Shown here piece after piece: positions 12,801 through 25,075 of a DNA stretch of 64,000 nt (positions within the stretch are counted from its first letter, which is position 1; each line of letters starts with the position of its first letter). The stretch is from Silene conica. Its lineage: Eukaryota > Streptophyta > Magnoliopsida > Caryophyllales > Caryophyllaceae. The notes beneath the pieces are model-generated. The model was not told the origin of the DNA. It saw only the letters and a program-made list of their open reading frames with translations, and made no database searches. A program made the position numbers and the translations under genes. The DNA lies in contig CM055313.2 in NCBI GenBank assembly GCA_029255685.2, positions 71,650,641 through 71,714,640 on the forward strand, in the 5' to 3' direction.

Positions 12801-12880
12801 TCCAACTAACCATGCTCTTGTCATAGAGTCAGATAACCTATGCAGATTACTCCAAAGGCTGTCTCTCTCAGTTATCCCAT
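9850..12880 (-). pseudogene. LINE ORF2: endonuclease C-part, RT, zf-RVT
   Basis: In minus-strand order: 12573-12824 has WLVGGDFNCVLSPNERLGGG, the apurinic-type endonuclease block with the conserved GDFN. Next comes a linker (11901-12571). The RT follows in 11517-11729 (LIPKV...QFRPISCCNIVYKIISK) and 10921-11523 (FKIDLQKAYDSVEW, GLRQGDPLS, then FADD at 11146-11157). The zf-RVT segment (CCLCGDDTEQLEHLSFKCPY) lies in 10057-10281. Stops and frameshifts break the frame at several points, so it is inactive. Pieces are open enough that decay is moderate. Confidence 0.92.
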
Positions 12881-12894
12881 CACTACTACAAAAT

Positions 12895-13330
12895 ATAGAT
12901 ACGAAGACGATTAAAAACCGTTCTCCTATGAGTAGCGGAACCGTGCTCCCCCTGGCCGTGCTCTTTACCTAAGAGAACGGTTCAACCGTGCTCTTAGCTG
13001 TGCACTTACCAGAACGGTTCTCTCACGAACTGTTCTCGTATGTCCTGTTCAACCGTTCTCTTTGCCCTGTTAAACCGTTCTTTTTGCCCTGTTAAACCGT
13101 GCTCTTAGGTTAACTTACCAGAACGGTTCTCTCATGAACCGTTCTCTTATGTCCTGTTCAACCGTTCTTTTTGCCCTGTTAAACCGTTCTCTTTGCCCTG
13201 TTAAACCGTGCTCTTAGGGTTAACTTACCATAACGGTTCTCTCATGAACCGTTCTCTTTTGTTCAACATGTTCAAACTTCGCGCCATATTTTTGAATTAA
13301 TAGAGCACGCTTTAGAACATAACCGTTCTC
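12895..13330. repeat. Left subterminal repeat array of the 16-kb CACTA
   Basis: Many copies of an AACCGTTCTC/GAGAACGGTT-type motif, with variants AACCGTGCTC, in alternating orientation. They are grouped into roughly 60-65-bp blocks, such as the gttcaaccgttctctttgcc units at 13045-13210. Such motifs are binding sites for the small TNP1-type protein in En/Spm elements; the binding role is by analogy. Confidence 0.85.
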
Positions 13331-13905
13331 TTTGCACCTGCTATTTTTTTTTTAATAAATTAATTTATAATTCTTCCGGCCTATTATATATAATTCTTCC
13401 TGCAAATAAGCGTACAATAACATTGCTCCAACAACTACATCATTCATATATATCAACATACTACATCATTCATATATATCAACATACTTTCCGATCCACA
13501 AATTCTAGATACAATACGTATGTACTTAAGCTAAACTTCTAGCTACGACTTAAGCTAAACTTCATCATCGTTCATGGCTGACTTAAACTGGAGCGCAAAG
13601 TTAGCCCATATAAGCATGAACTACAAACAAATTTTCAAAAATTGGTTAGAAAAATTCTATCCAAGACTCCTATATAAGTAAAATGATAGAGGTAAGTAAG
13701 TAGATGAACTAAAAAACCAAAAACATACGTACATTTGGAGTAATAGTAACATATCTTCCTTTGACGACGTCCAACATGTATCGACAAATATAATATCCAC
13801 ATAAAACGGAACCACAAGGCTGCAAAGGGGCCTGAAAGGGGAGCTCATATTATAAATAAATACTTCACGCACATGTACTATACTTAATAAGAGAAATAAT
13901 ATGTT

Positions 13906-13906
13906 A

Positions 13907-13950
<44 letters not shown>
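13906..13950. repeat. (AT)n microsatellite in a TNP1-ULP intron
   Basis: A pure AT dinucleotide run of about 45 bp within the intron between 13962 and 13831. It should not disturb splicing signals, but it is a likely length-variable site. Confidence 0.95.
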
Positions 13951-13956
<6 letters not shown>

Positions 13957-16900
13957 AGTACCTTAATCTTTTTCCAAACAACGTCGTTGGCCTCATATTT
14001 TGCAAGTGCATCGATAGAGTTCCTTTTCTCAAAGGCCCTGTATATATAGATAGCCAGGTTTATATATTTATTCAGTTTTAGTTGATAATGAAGCGTTAAT
14101 TTCAAGTATAATAGAAAAACAAGCTAAGGTCTATGATTGATGGCTTTTGGGTGGCTTAACTTTTGTTCCTAACCTACAGAAACATTTTAAGGCAAATGCA
14201 GGGGAGTAACGGGAGGTATAATATATGAAGGCAAAATAAAAAGATCAGAAATAAGTTAGACATACTGTGTAATTGTATCCACGAAAAATTGACGAGGCTC
14301 TGTATATCCGGCAGGATCACACCAATACACTGTACTTTGAGCCGGATTGATCACGCCCAACATCCAATGCTTACTACAAGTTATAGAAAAATACAACGAA
14401 GATATCAACTTAAATATTGACAAAAAATAATAAAATAATTAATCAAGTCATCAATAATAATACTATGAAAAGAAATTTATAATTACGTACCCCTGGGCAT
14501 ATGGAGCAAATATAAGTTTCCGACCTTTTCCACAATCGGTACATGTCATTGCCCTAGCAACATAATCGGATCGATAATTTTCATCCGGAGCAATGGATTC
14601 TGAGGACATTATCTCTGGGCACAAGAATCCATAGTAACTAGTAATTTGCATACTATCGGCAAGATCACTCAAATACCTACAACAATAAGAATCCATAGTA
14701 ACTATCTAGTACTAGTTTGCATATTATCAGATATATACTAATGGGATTGCAAAGGGAAAGCTTAAACAAAGAGACCGAACCTCATAAAGAGTGTAATGTG
14801 AGAGGCACCAATCATTTGTTCATCTAACAAATGAACAACCTCCTCATAACTAAGGTAGCAAGTTTGTTCATTGTGTAACACATGTTCATCAATGGGAACA
14901 CTGATCATTGTCCCACTTGCCTTTAAAACCCCAGCCTCAGTTTCTAATAACTTCAAATCCATGGTCCTCTGCTTTTGCTTAAAATTGTGACTAACTTCAA
15001 TTCCAAGGAAAGAAGATGGCGAAATCGAGGGCGAACACTTCTGAGGCTTGGACTTCTTTGCTGCTGCTGTTTTATTTTTTCCTTGATCATTCTTTTTCAT
15101 GGTTATCTAAATGTTGGCATAAATAAGTTGATAAATGGTATAACTCTCAGTGTATCTTATATCATTATACTAGCTAGAAATCTTTGTTACCTTATCAACA
15201 GGACTATGTATATGACTTTGCGGCCACTGAATAAATGAACCCTTAGCATGAATCAATGTTATCATATCACCAACAGGCATTGGTAAATCAACATTTTCCG
15301 ACCCAGAATAGATTTCCTTGATTGACACTTTTCTAAAACCATCACGAAGGGCACTGCCATGAATGGAAACAAATTCGTCCTTACTTGATAGGTATACCAT
15401 TCCTGAAGCCACTATCTTCGATGATTTCTTTGGCAGTGATAGCACACAATCTTTCCAAGCCTGAAAATTTAAGTTATAGTAGAATTTCAAAATTTTTTTA
15501 TTTACTATAAAGTAACGTCTTTAATGAAAAGCTTACATATATACCTGTTGTGTTACTGGGCCAGGAATCTTCAAAACATTGGTCACGGGTGGATCCTCAG
15601 TCACTTGTAGTGATTGCACTCCTTTTAGTGAGAGTGATTGCATGTGAGACCCCTGCATAGATAGATTAGTGTTTTAAAACTTTTTTCATCGACTTTGAAC
15701 TAGATAGTGTTTTAAATGCAAAGCTTACAGATCCTTCTTAATGAAAACCTTTTACAACCTGCCGTGGTGATATGGTAGGAATCTTCAGAACATTAGTCTT
15801 GGGTGTTTGATAATCCTCCTCTCGGGGTGTCTCCTCTGGGCATGGCTCTTCACTCACTTGTAGTGATGCAGAATTTGTCGATCCCTCGGTACTCATAGAT
15901 GCTCTTCCGTTCATTAAATCGTCTAATACTTTAGTACTTGGCTTCTCACCAGTTAGCCACAACTGCATCATCACTGATTTCAGCTTTTCCAAGTCATCAA
16001 TTTGGAGTTGCATGTAATTGATCTTCTCGTACAACTTTTCTCTTGTCGGTTTTTTTGGTCCCTTCCCAAAATACTCAGTTATGGACATACCGTTAGGAAT
16101 TTCTCGCACACGGCCCGGATGCTCAGGCTTGCCTATCGCCTTGGCGAGTATGTCTTCCCGTCCTTCGGGCACAAATAAACCAGCCTCAACATCCTTTTCA
16201 AGGGATTCCTGCAAATCAGCAATATTAATTAAGTTTTTAGCAGCCAAAAAAAATGAATAAATAGCACTAATAAATTAAACAACTGAACTAAACGGAGTTA
16301 AATTACAAAAATGTTCAACTTACAATTTTCAAAGCAACTTCCTTATCATAATCAGTCATGTCCCCTTTCGCTGACTTGTGAGCCCTTAGCCAAGTTAAAT
16401 ATCGATCAACTTTTTCCACTGGTTTTCCCTTGGCAGCTAAATCTTCTTTCTATCAAAAAAGAAGAGAGTTTATGAAAATTCATGCCAACTTTTGACCTGG
16501 AAGTTAGCTAAAAAATGAAACCAATACATAGAACTTACGACTTTAACTTGAATCCCTCGATATCCTGCTCGTGAGCCAAAGTATTTCCCTTTTTTTTAGA
16601 GGCATTATCCTTGTTCTTATCACTGATCGCCTAATAACATAAATCATATAGAGAAGAAATTATAAAATAGTACGAGATACTATATACATATATATTATCA
16701 TGAAATAATTTGCGTGTCTACAAAAATAGAAATATTACCTTGAATTTTTCACTAGTGTGAGATGCCAGAAACTTGTTCCAATCATCTTGTGTAATCTGCT
16801 TATACAAGGGTGGTGGTGTCTTCTGGATAGCTCCCGTCTCATCATACATCCACTCACGAACCAAAGTGCATTTCCATTTTCTCCATAATTCAGCCAACTT

Positions 16901-17780
16901 TTAGAGACACCAATCGTGACGCTCTTCAATGACATGGAAAGCACCCTGAATTGCCATAAAAAAGAATGATGTTATAATATTAGTTTCGTTAGTATAATAG
17001 TTATAATATTAGTAACATTGAGTGCAGGGTGGCAAATGCTGATTAGTTTAGCAGTGAGTAACATTGAGTGCAGTGGTGCAAATAGTAGTAAGTACAACAG
17101 CAGTAGAGTGCAATAACATTGAGTGCAGGGTGTCATCCGTCTCCTATAAAATCCATGATAATTCATACTATCCAATTCATACTATCCAATTCATACAATA
17201 ATTTAAATCCAACCATGGCAAATAATTCAATAGTCCATAGCAGTTACGTACAGGAATTTCAGTCTCTACTTAGGAAAACACAGATGTTGCTACCATTGAA
17301 GGATGAATTCACGGGAAATGGGGTCAGAATCCATTTGGGTGCGACCTACACAACCTAATAAGACTAACACGAGTAGCAAAATCAGACCTGGTAGCTGCTA
17401 GCTAGTATTCTGGTACTCATGTATCAGATTTGGTGGGAGCAGAATATATGCAGGCGGCCATAGAAGTAAAGAGTCGTAATAACATACTAATGCCCACTAA
17501 CGGAACATTGTGTCAAACAAAGATAAGTAGTCATATGGGCAGGCTAGTCTGTCCAGCCTCATCAATTATTCCCAGACATGTACTACTGGACTAAAATGTG
17601 CACATGTACTTAATACAAATAATTTGACAAACTGTTAGAACAATGGATTAAATCATGGAATAGTACAGAAGAGTTTGGGGAAATAAAAAACGGTCGTTGT
17701 CATAAACTTGAGCACTAAATTCAGTTGATACAGACATATGTAGTACGAGTGCAGCTGAATGATACTGCCAACCATACTCA

Positions 17781-17995
17781 TTCAATGGGAGTTAAAAGAT
17801 GCAGCTACAAATTCAATGGGGGATTAAAAAACCAAGGGAAGTGCACTAGCAGGGACACTTGTGAATACACTTATAGTTATGGTGATTCGTCACACACTTC
17901 CGGAGCCGTTGCTTCCGAGACCATAACATTCAATTCAAATAATGGAGGCGCAAAAGGAACATCCTTCTCTAAGGTTAGCTTTGGTTTTGGCTACC
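17781..17995 (+). pseudogene. Captured fragment of an A1 (pepsin-like) aspartic protease gene
   Basis: The plus-strand frame from about 17725 translates to CEYTYSYGDSSHTSGAVASE followed by TITFNSNN and FSKVSFGFG. This matches the C.Y.Y.YGDGS.TSG..A.ETLTF...KV.FGCG block of plant CDR1/nucellin-type A1 proteases. It is one exon-sized piece lacking both catalytic DTG/DSG motifs. The conserved Cys after FG is replaced and similarity stops there. It lies antisense inside the first intron of the TNP1-ULP gene, so it is a captured host fragment and not a working gene. Confidence 0.75.
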
Positions 17996-18044
17996 AGCTC
18001 TATCTACTCTACTGCTGGCTACATGCTACCACGGAGTGCACACG

Positions 18045-18245
18045 TTAATTCAGTCCATTTCTATGGTGTTACTGCACATCTATTTACTGTTGCGTAGTCT
18101 TTTATTACTCTGAACTGCTACGTCCGTTACTATTTAATGCTGCTGTGCTACTTCCCACTCTACTGCTGGCTACGTTAATTCAGTCTACTGCTATGGTGTT
18201 ACTGCACACCTATCATTGTTCCTTAGTCTTTCTATCATCCTACTG
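18045..18245. repeat. Local duplication between the captured fragments
   Basis: A segment with ctactgctggctac, gttaattcagt and atggtgttactgcacac occurs at 18013-18085 and again at 18158-18215, with diverged copies of the intervening ctactgct-rich sequence. No coding content. A second small duplicate, tttgtgagttt.gaaatccaa, is at 18572-18592 and 18660-18682. Confidence 0.65.
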
Positions 18246-18400
18246 CTATTTCATCCTACTGCTTTATGTTCTCTGATACTGGCCATTTCATCAGTCTCCT
18301 ATTTGCCAAATATAGATGGCAGATGAAAGACAAATGCAGGCAAATAAAATAACCAACTTACAGATACTAATCTCAAATCGTCAAGAGGCTCTAAGTCCAG

Positions 18401-18783
18401 GTACGTGGCAGTAGGGAATGAACCATTTTTGACAACTTACAACGACAGCTTCAAGCAAACAACATTCCCAGCATTAAAACACATTCAAAACGCTCTTAAT
18501 GAAGCTGGGCATTCAGAGATAAAGGCTTCAGTCCCCCAGAATGCAGATGTATATGAATTAAAATGTGAATTTGTGAGTTTTGAAATCCAATTAAAGGCTT
18601 CATTCCTATAGCAATGTGTTTCATGCTAACTTCGACAACACTCTAGGACCAAGTATTCATTTGTGAGTTTTAAAATCCAATTAAAATGTGAATTTTTCTC
18701 AATTTGTTTCAGGTATACCTGTTCGGTCTCCTTGACGAGAACACAAAAAGCATAGCTCCAGGGAACTTCGAAAGACATTGGGG
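18401..18783 (+). pseudogene. Captured fragments of a GH17 beta-1,3-glucanase gene
   Basis: Two blocks in one orientation. 18401-18556 translates to [20 protein letters not shown] then [32 protein letters not shown], the GH17 stretch that includes the catalytic acid Glu in the VGNEP motif. 18712-18783 translates to [20 protein letters not shown] then RHWG, the GH17 C-terminal signature. The sequence between them lacks the middle of the domain, including the nucleophile. The second block is preceded by a splice-acceptor-like tttgtttcag. Like the A1 fragment, it is antisense to the transposase intron. Confidence 0.8.
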
Positions 18784-19643
18784 AAGGGCAATAACAAAAT
18801 GAACCTCACAGGGAAGGGCAACAACAAAAATGATATGGACAAAGAGAGTAGTTCTTTGCCATGAGAGCAACACAGATAAATAACATGCTAGCTATAACAT
18901 TCCAAAAACTTAGAACATGGTTAAAATAACATACCGTCAGTTCACTCAGCATAAGGTTCAACGTCGGTTGATCCACATCCTCCCAACTATCCAGTGCGGG
19001 ACTAACATTCCCCCGAACAGTCACGCCTATCCATGAACTAAACTTAGATGCATATTTTCCTGTCGGCAATTTATCTTCTTTGTCCCACTCAAGTTCAATG
19101 GGTTGTTTCTGTTTAATAGCTCTTGCAGCCATATCTAAAACAGTTTGGCCCCTGTGAGAAGATGTCCCCTTCTTTCCGCTTGCGTCCTCAACGGAGGTGT
19201 TCTTTCGACTTCTTTTACGTTTTTGCGGGCCCATTGTTCAACTGAACAAAATAAACAGGGAAAGCAAGTCACAACAGGGAAAACAAGTCACAACAGGGAA
19301 AGCAAGATAGGAAAGCATATAAGAAATGTAGATGAGGAATGCTTCTGATGAAAAGCGGTAAAATGTGAGAAATTATATTAAAACATCAATAATGAAGCCA
19401 ATTACAAGAATTTCAGCAGATGATGTACATACAACAAGTCTCATACTGCCACTAAGCAAAAATAAACAACCGGGAAAACTAAATTAGTCTATATTAGCCT
19501 GAGGGCCAGCCTTGGACTGAAGTCTGTATTCTGTGAGCACATCTTGGTCAGATCATCAGTCTACATTTTATAATGGGACTGAAGCGTTGCTTGGACTGAA
19601 GTCAGGTCGTTGCTGCCCATAGTAAAAAAAAAGAAAAACATTT

Positions 19644-19700
<57 letters not shown>
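19644..19700. repeat. (ATA)n microsatellite
   Basis: About 18 uninterrupted aat/ata triplets between the TNP2 3' end and the TNP1-ULP start. Confidence 0.95.
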
Positions 19701-19701
<1 letters not shown>

Positions 19702-20989
19702 CGTACCTAATCATGCATCAAAACCGCGAGGGCGTTTTTTAGAAGAAGACTCGGTATTGGTCCATATCCCTTCGTCATGGTCATCACGAACATATAAACT
19801 AGAAGGCTCGAATATATCCGTATCATCTAAATGTGGTACACGAGGATCAAAGCCCTCAAATACCACATCGTCATCGCAACTATCCATTGTGGTCTTACTT
19901 CTTACAGATAGCACAACTGACCATTTTTTATCCGCTGGATCGGTGACATAAAATACTTGTTTCGCTTGTGTCCCTATAATAAAAGGATCCTCCTTATGAC
20001 CAAATTTATTAAGATTTACTAAGGTGAATCCTAATTCATCCTTGCGAACTCCACTACTAGTTTCAATCCACTTGCATCCAAATATAGGTATTAGAAAATC
20101 TGTGTAATCTAACTCCTAAATCTCTTCAATGAATCCATAATAATGCATTTGACTTAAAACTGGTTTCTTATCTTTCGAACTAGCAAAATGCATGCCTTCT
20201 GCCTCTACACTAACACCACTATTTTGCATCGTGCTCATGTCATCTTTCCCACGAGTGTAAAAGGTGTATCCATTAACGGCATAACCAGTATAAGACGATG
20301 CAAAAGTCTTAGGCCCAAAACAAAGCCTCTGTAATCTAGAAGAAATATAATCAGGATATTGTTGCAAGTCTTCTATAACTCGACCCTTGAACCAAACTCT
20401 AAAAGTCTTATTGTGCTCACTTGCGATCCACATCTCTGATTTATTTCGATGCTTCGCCTTCAACAATGCCTTGTATTCCTCAATGTACGACTGTACCTCA
20501 TCCTCGTTATGAAGAACATATGTATGTGCTATATGCCATTTCTCAGTTGCCATATCTAGACGAACATGACCCCTAAGACCTTTGCCCATCATCCACTCAC
20601 TGTGCCTATTCTTAGGAATCCCAGGTAGCTCAGAATCTGACAAGTGTGCATAGCAATAAAAAAATGCTTCATCCGTGATTGCACGCTCAGCAATAGACCC
20701 TTCAGGACGATATCTATTAGATGTATAGTCCTTGTACACTTTCATCAATCTCTCAAAAGGATATTGATACCTTAGATAAACTGGACCAAGGTATTTGATT
20801 TCTCTAACCAAGTGTACAGTTAAATGCACCATTATTGTGAAAAATGAAGGAGGAAAGTACATTTCCAATTGACAAAGAGAAGTGACAATTAGTTTTTGCA
20901 AAGACTCCAACTCCTTGGGATCTAACACTTTATTGCATATGGCATTGAAGAAAAGACAAAACCTACCACTAGTACAAAAATGACATACG

Positions 20990-21415
20990 GCCACGGTTAA
21001 AAAAGGCATACGGCTACGGTTGTGCAACCGTAGCAAATCAGGGGGTAGCCTTAGGTAGTAGAGAAATGGCTACGGTTGTCAACCGTTGCCATAAGTCGAT
21101 TTTTTGCTACGGTTAGTAATTAATAACCGTAGCCATAAGTCAGTATTTGCTATGGTTAGTAATTAATAACCGTAGCCATAACTCCATTTTTTGCTACGGT
21201 TAGTAATTAATAACCGTAGCCATAAGTCCATTTTTTGCCACGGTTAGCAATTAATAATTGTATCCATATGTCCTTTTTTTCGCTATGGTTAATAATGAAT
21301 AACCATAACCATAAGTCCATTTTTTGCTAGCTAGAAGTCCATTTAAGGCTACGGTTACTAATTAATCACCGTAGCCATAAGTTCATTTAACGTTACAGTT
21401 GCACAACCGTAGCCA
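20990..21415. repeat. Left subterminal repeats of the nested CACTA
   Basis: Eight or so units of about 50-55 bp, each with GGCTACGGTT then AACCGTAGCC as an imperfect palindrome separated by taattaat and ttttttgc spacers (for example 21105-21165, 21165-21220, 21190-21245). Confidence 0.88.
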
Positions 21416-21429
21416 AAGGCCATGCCTTT

Positions 21430-24400
21430 TTCCAAGCTAGAAATGTCGATTCGTCCAGATACTATAACAAATGGAAGCAAAAATAACTGTCTATTTTATA
21501 ACAAAAGCCAATGTAATAAGTGTATCTGCATACATATTTCCAATACAATTCAAGTTTTTGATAACATAATAAGCTAACAAGAGCAGCAGTAGCAACAACA
21601 AGATTTTTTCAACTATAGCTTGCTTCAGATATCTTTCAATCTGTGTAAGAAGTCTACTATCAGTGATCCAACAAAGCACTTGAATAACATTCGCACAGTA
21701 CATGTCATTTTTGTTGTTCATGTCCTTCATAAGGGACTGGTAACAATGTTGACCTAAAAAAGGAAGACAAAATAAACGGATCCACATCATAACCTTCAAC
21801 AAGCAATTGCATTATCACGGTATAAACCGAATCAATGTTCAGCCATGCACAATTGTACACACCTCATCAGCAAATAAATCATTCTTCTTAACCCAATGTC
21901 TTTCGACTGAAAAAGTTTGGTGACTGAAAAGAACACTTCTGTGGCTTCAACCTATTACACATCACATCACAAACAACACCAATTCAACATGCTAAAAGAT
22001 GACAGTCGAGATAGAGGAATCAAGTATATATGGAATACTCTTTATCCCAATCATTTCTCTACGTTTTATAGTGTTTGTATCATAGTCATTCCCTTACGTT
22101 TCTTTTATTTTTCTGTTTTGAGCATCTATATGTTTATAATCGTTTAGGATCGTATGCCTTACTTGCCACAACACTACATAGATCACTATGCTAATTCTTC
22201 CCTTAGCATGCACATAACAACCAAACATTCGTAAAAGAACACATGAACATACAATACATTAATTAAACAATAAGAATAGAAGAATGAGAATAGTTGCACA
22301 GAGATACACAAAAGATAACAAGATAAGTCCAAGGAATTACACTGTAGTAAGAAAACTTAAAAGATGCACTAATTAATAAAAGACACTGAGACTATATAAA
22401 AATCTCAAAATTTGTACTGATTTAAAGAGGTAGTGCCCACAAATCACCTTAAAATTAATATAAATTAATTTATTTATTTAAGTCGATTTTCGAAGACACA
22501 AAGGCCTTGAACCCTTTATACAGGTTCCACTACCAAATGATCGGACTATAAAAGCATATCGCAAGTGTCCAACAACTAACGAGAAAATAGATACTTACAT
22601 CCCGGAGAAGCTGGTGTTTCACCAGAGGAATCTCTCCCTGCGCATTATTAATTGAGGTGGTAGGAATCAGAAGAATAATTGTGACATTGTTCTGCTGATT
22701 TGTCGCTAAAGCCAAATTATAGGGATTGAAGAATTTCCAACATCAGTTTATGAGCTCCATGCATCAGCTACAAGAAAATTGTCCTTTCCGTTAGACCATT
22801 TGCCTTGCTGCAATGGTCGTAGTTTGGGTTTTCTGGTATCAAAGTATAAGTAAGTGAGAATGAAAATGAAAATGACATACATAAGGTAATTTCATGCAGG
22901 GTTAATCAAAGTTTTAAGATATGGAATAAAGGAATCCAACAAAATATAAGTAAGTGAGAGTATAGTTTCGGCTAGGTGTGCATATGTAGTAATGTAGTAT
23001 TGTAGGATGGTGCATCGGTATGATTTTAATTGTAGCAAATAGTATGAAAACCCCCCGGGTTGTCAACCTTTAGAAACAGGTAAATGCATCCATCTTACAT
23101 GATACTGTTCTATTGGCCAAATAGACGCTAAGAAACTACCCTTCCTCATTCATAATAGACACATCTTGGGAAAGTGGCAAAATTATACTAATGTTGTTAG
23201 ATCTAAATTTAACAATCATAATTCAAGAGTCCAGAGCACCTTTTCTTCTTTACGGCTACCAAAACTACCAAAATGAGAAAGGAAAGGAGTGCATAGTCCA
23301 CCAAAAGTCTATTTATAAAACTCTCTGAAGCAAATTGAGTGGCAAACCTCTAATGCTAACAAGATGTGTATAATAATTACATAATAACTATAAGCAGATG
23401 TATATAGCTCTATGAAGCAAATATCAGGGATAGGCAACAAAAAAGATCAAATTTACAGTATCATTATATCCAAAACTGACAGCTATCAGAGAAAATGTAA
23501 ACTAGCTTTAGAGTTACCCGTACTTCTAGTGCTGCCTCACGACCCACCGTCATCGTCTAGACGGTTCCTCTTTCTTTCAAAGAGTCGCGGTAAGAGGGTT
23601 ATTTATGTTTCTTCCCAGAAATCAAGTCTGCCTCAAATAGAAATTTTTCACACGAGGCCTAACGGAAGAAATGTTAGCACAATCCCAGTTGCAGAAACTG
23701 AATGGAAGTTGACACGGAAACTTCAGTATTATCGAAGCAACAGAAATCCAAAGGACTATTTTTGACAGGCTAACAATTGGCAACTCAAAGTGAATTTTTA
23801 AGTTAAAAGACAATGGGAAATGACAAGCTACTTCATTACAATAATAAGCCTTACAGTATAGATAATCCATAATAAAGGACTACAAAAGACGATGAAGTAG
23901 CGGTCCACTAGAATCCTTGTCAAAAATATCTCTTACACATCCATTGAACCTCACAAACAGAGAATGTGTATATGGAAATAACTCTTTAGAAAGACAAAAT
24001 ATATTCACAAAATAAGTCATGTTGCCACAAAAGCATTGGATCAGATCTATGCTTGTTCCTCTCAAAAGATGAAATCATTGTGTATGAGCTCTTTAGAAAT
24101 TTCCTTTGCCCATGGCTTTATTACTTGGGTTTGAAAACATACATACAGTATGACTCCCAGTTTATCAACACAAACATATCATCACAATGACCATAATTCA
24201 CTTGTAAACAATGTCAATAGCGAAGTACCATGAAATAATGATTAACCATAAAATTCACTGATGGCTTAGCTGAATGAACATTCATATATAGAGCTACAAT
24301 GAAGGTTTTAAACAAGAACACGAGTATTATACGGACTAAAATATAATACACAGCCGCATGATTTTTATTGTATTCACAAAATTTCAATTCCTACTTAACT

Positions 24401-24890
24401 GAACTGAAAATAATCCTTCACTTATACTCAAATCGATTAAAATGATCAATCTCCCCATTAAACTCAAGTTTAATTGAAAGGCCTAGCCCAAATACTTAAT
24501 TTGCCTAATAGATAAAATTATTGAATCGATAAACCCTAGATCATACAAAAACCTAAATTGGGCTATAATTTGAAAATAAATGAGGAAAAACAAAGGATTT
24601 AAGAATTTTTTTTGATAAAATACCAACCTGATTGAGATTTGCTTTTGAACTAGATGACGAAGTGCTACCGAATGTAGTAAGATGGTTCACGAGGTTGATA
24701 TCGGGAATAATGAGATGTTGTGGGTGATGATGGCTGGGAATCAGAATTAAGAAGGGTTGTGGGAGGAGCGTGCTACCGGCGTGTGCTACCAGCGCGTTAA
24801 GAGAGAGTGAGGCAGATGGCTGAGAATCAGAATTAAGAACGGCTGTGGGAGGGTTTATGTGATAATATATTGTAAAGAGTGTGGTAGTAC
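21430..24890. other. Interior of the nested CACTA, no gene recognised
   Basis: About 3.4 kb of low-GC sequence. The frames 21491-21802, 23412-23765 and 23622-23870 show no family I can name. At 24725-24850 a block gatggctg.gaatcagaattaag...gg.tgtgggagg occurs twice, a local duplication. Donor-like and acceptor-like sites are present, so it could be transcribed as a spliced non-coding or captured sequence; that is a guess. Confidence 0.5.
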
Positions 24891-24894
24891 TAAT

Positions 24895-25075
24895 GACATC
24901 GGTTCAATTCCAGAACCGTTGCCTTTGCTTATTATTTGGCTACGGTTCAATACTAGAACCGTAGTATTTTCCTTTAATGATATTAGGCAAGTATATAAGG
25001 CTACGGTTGTTGGTACATAACCGTAGCCATTTATAAACGGCTACGGTTATTTTCAACAACCGTAGCCTTATGTAC
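24895..25075. repeat. Right subterminal repeats of the nested CACTA
   Basis: Inverted GGCTACGGTT / AACCGTAGCC motifs (24949-25065), matching the left array of the same element and not the surrounding larger CACTA. Confidence 0.85.

Larger units (their letters stand above)
13646..19234 (-). pseudogene. TNP1-like (Transposase_24) protein fused to C48/Ulp1-type protease
   Basis: About 13 exons on the minus strand with GT-AG borders: 19234-18935, 16945-16739, 16630-16539, 16449-16324, 16208-15759, 15652-15545, 15460-15191, 15106-14781, 14676-14491, 14373-14266, 14037-13962, 13831-13733 and 13669-13646, roughly 790 codons. The N-terminus is basic (PQKRKRSRKN). A Transposase_24/TNP1 region follows (KWKCTLVREWMYD; coiled coil YEKINYMQLQIDDLEKL). 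A DUF8039-like block lies in 15191-15460. The C-terminus is a Ulp1-type cysteine protease with HWMLGVI (His codon 14367-14369), WCDPAG (Asp 14316-14318), a Gln in LQPCGSVLCGYY, and Cys 13799-13801. So the triad is complete. A TAA at 16901-16903 interrupts exon 2. A 2-kb first intron holds captured gene fragments. Confidence 0.8.

Noticed and set aside
23412..23870. Possible captured gene in the nested CACTA
   Set aside because: Frames on both strands are of similar length, with no domain and no splice-supported structure.
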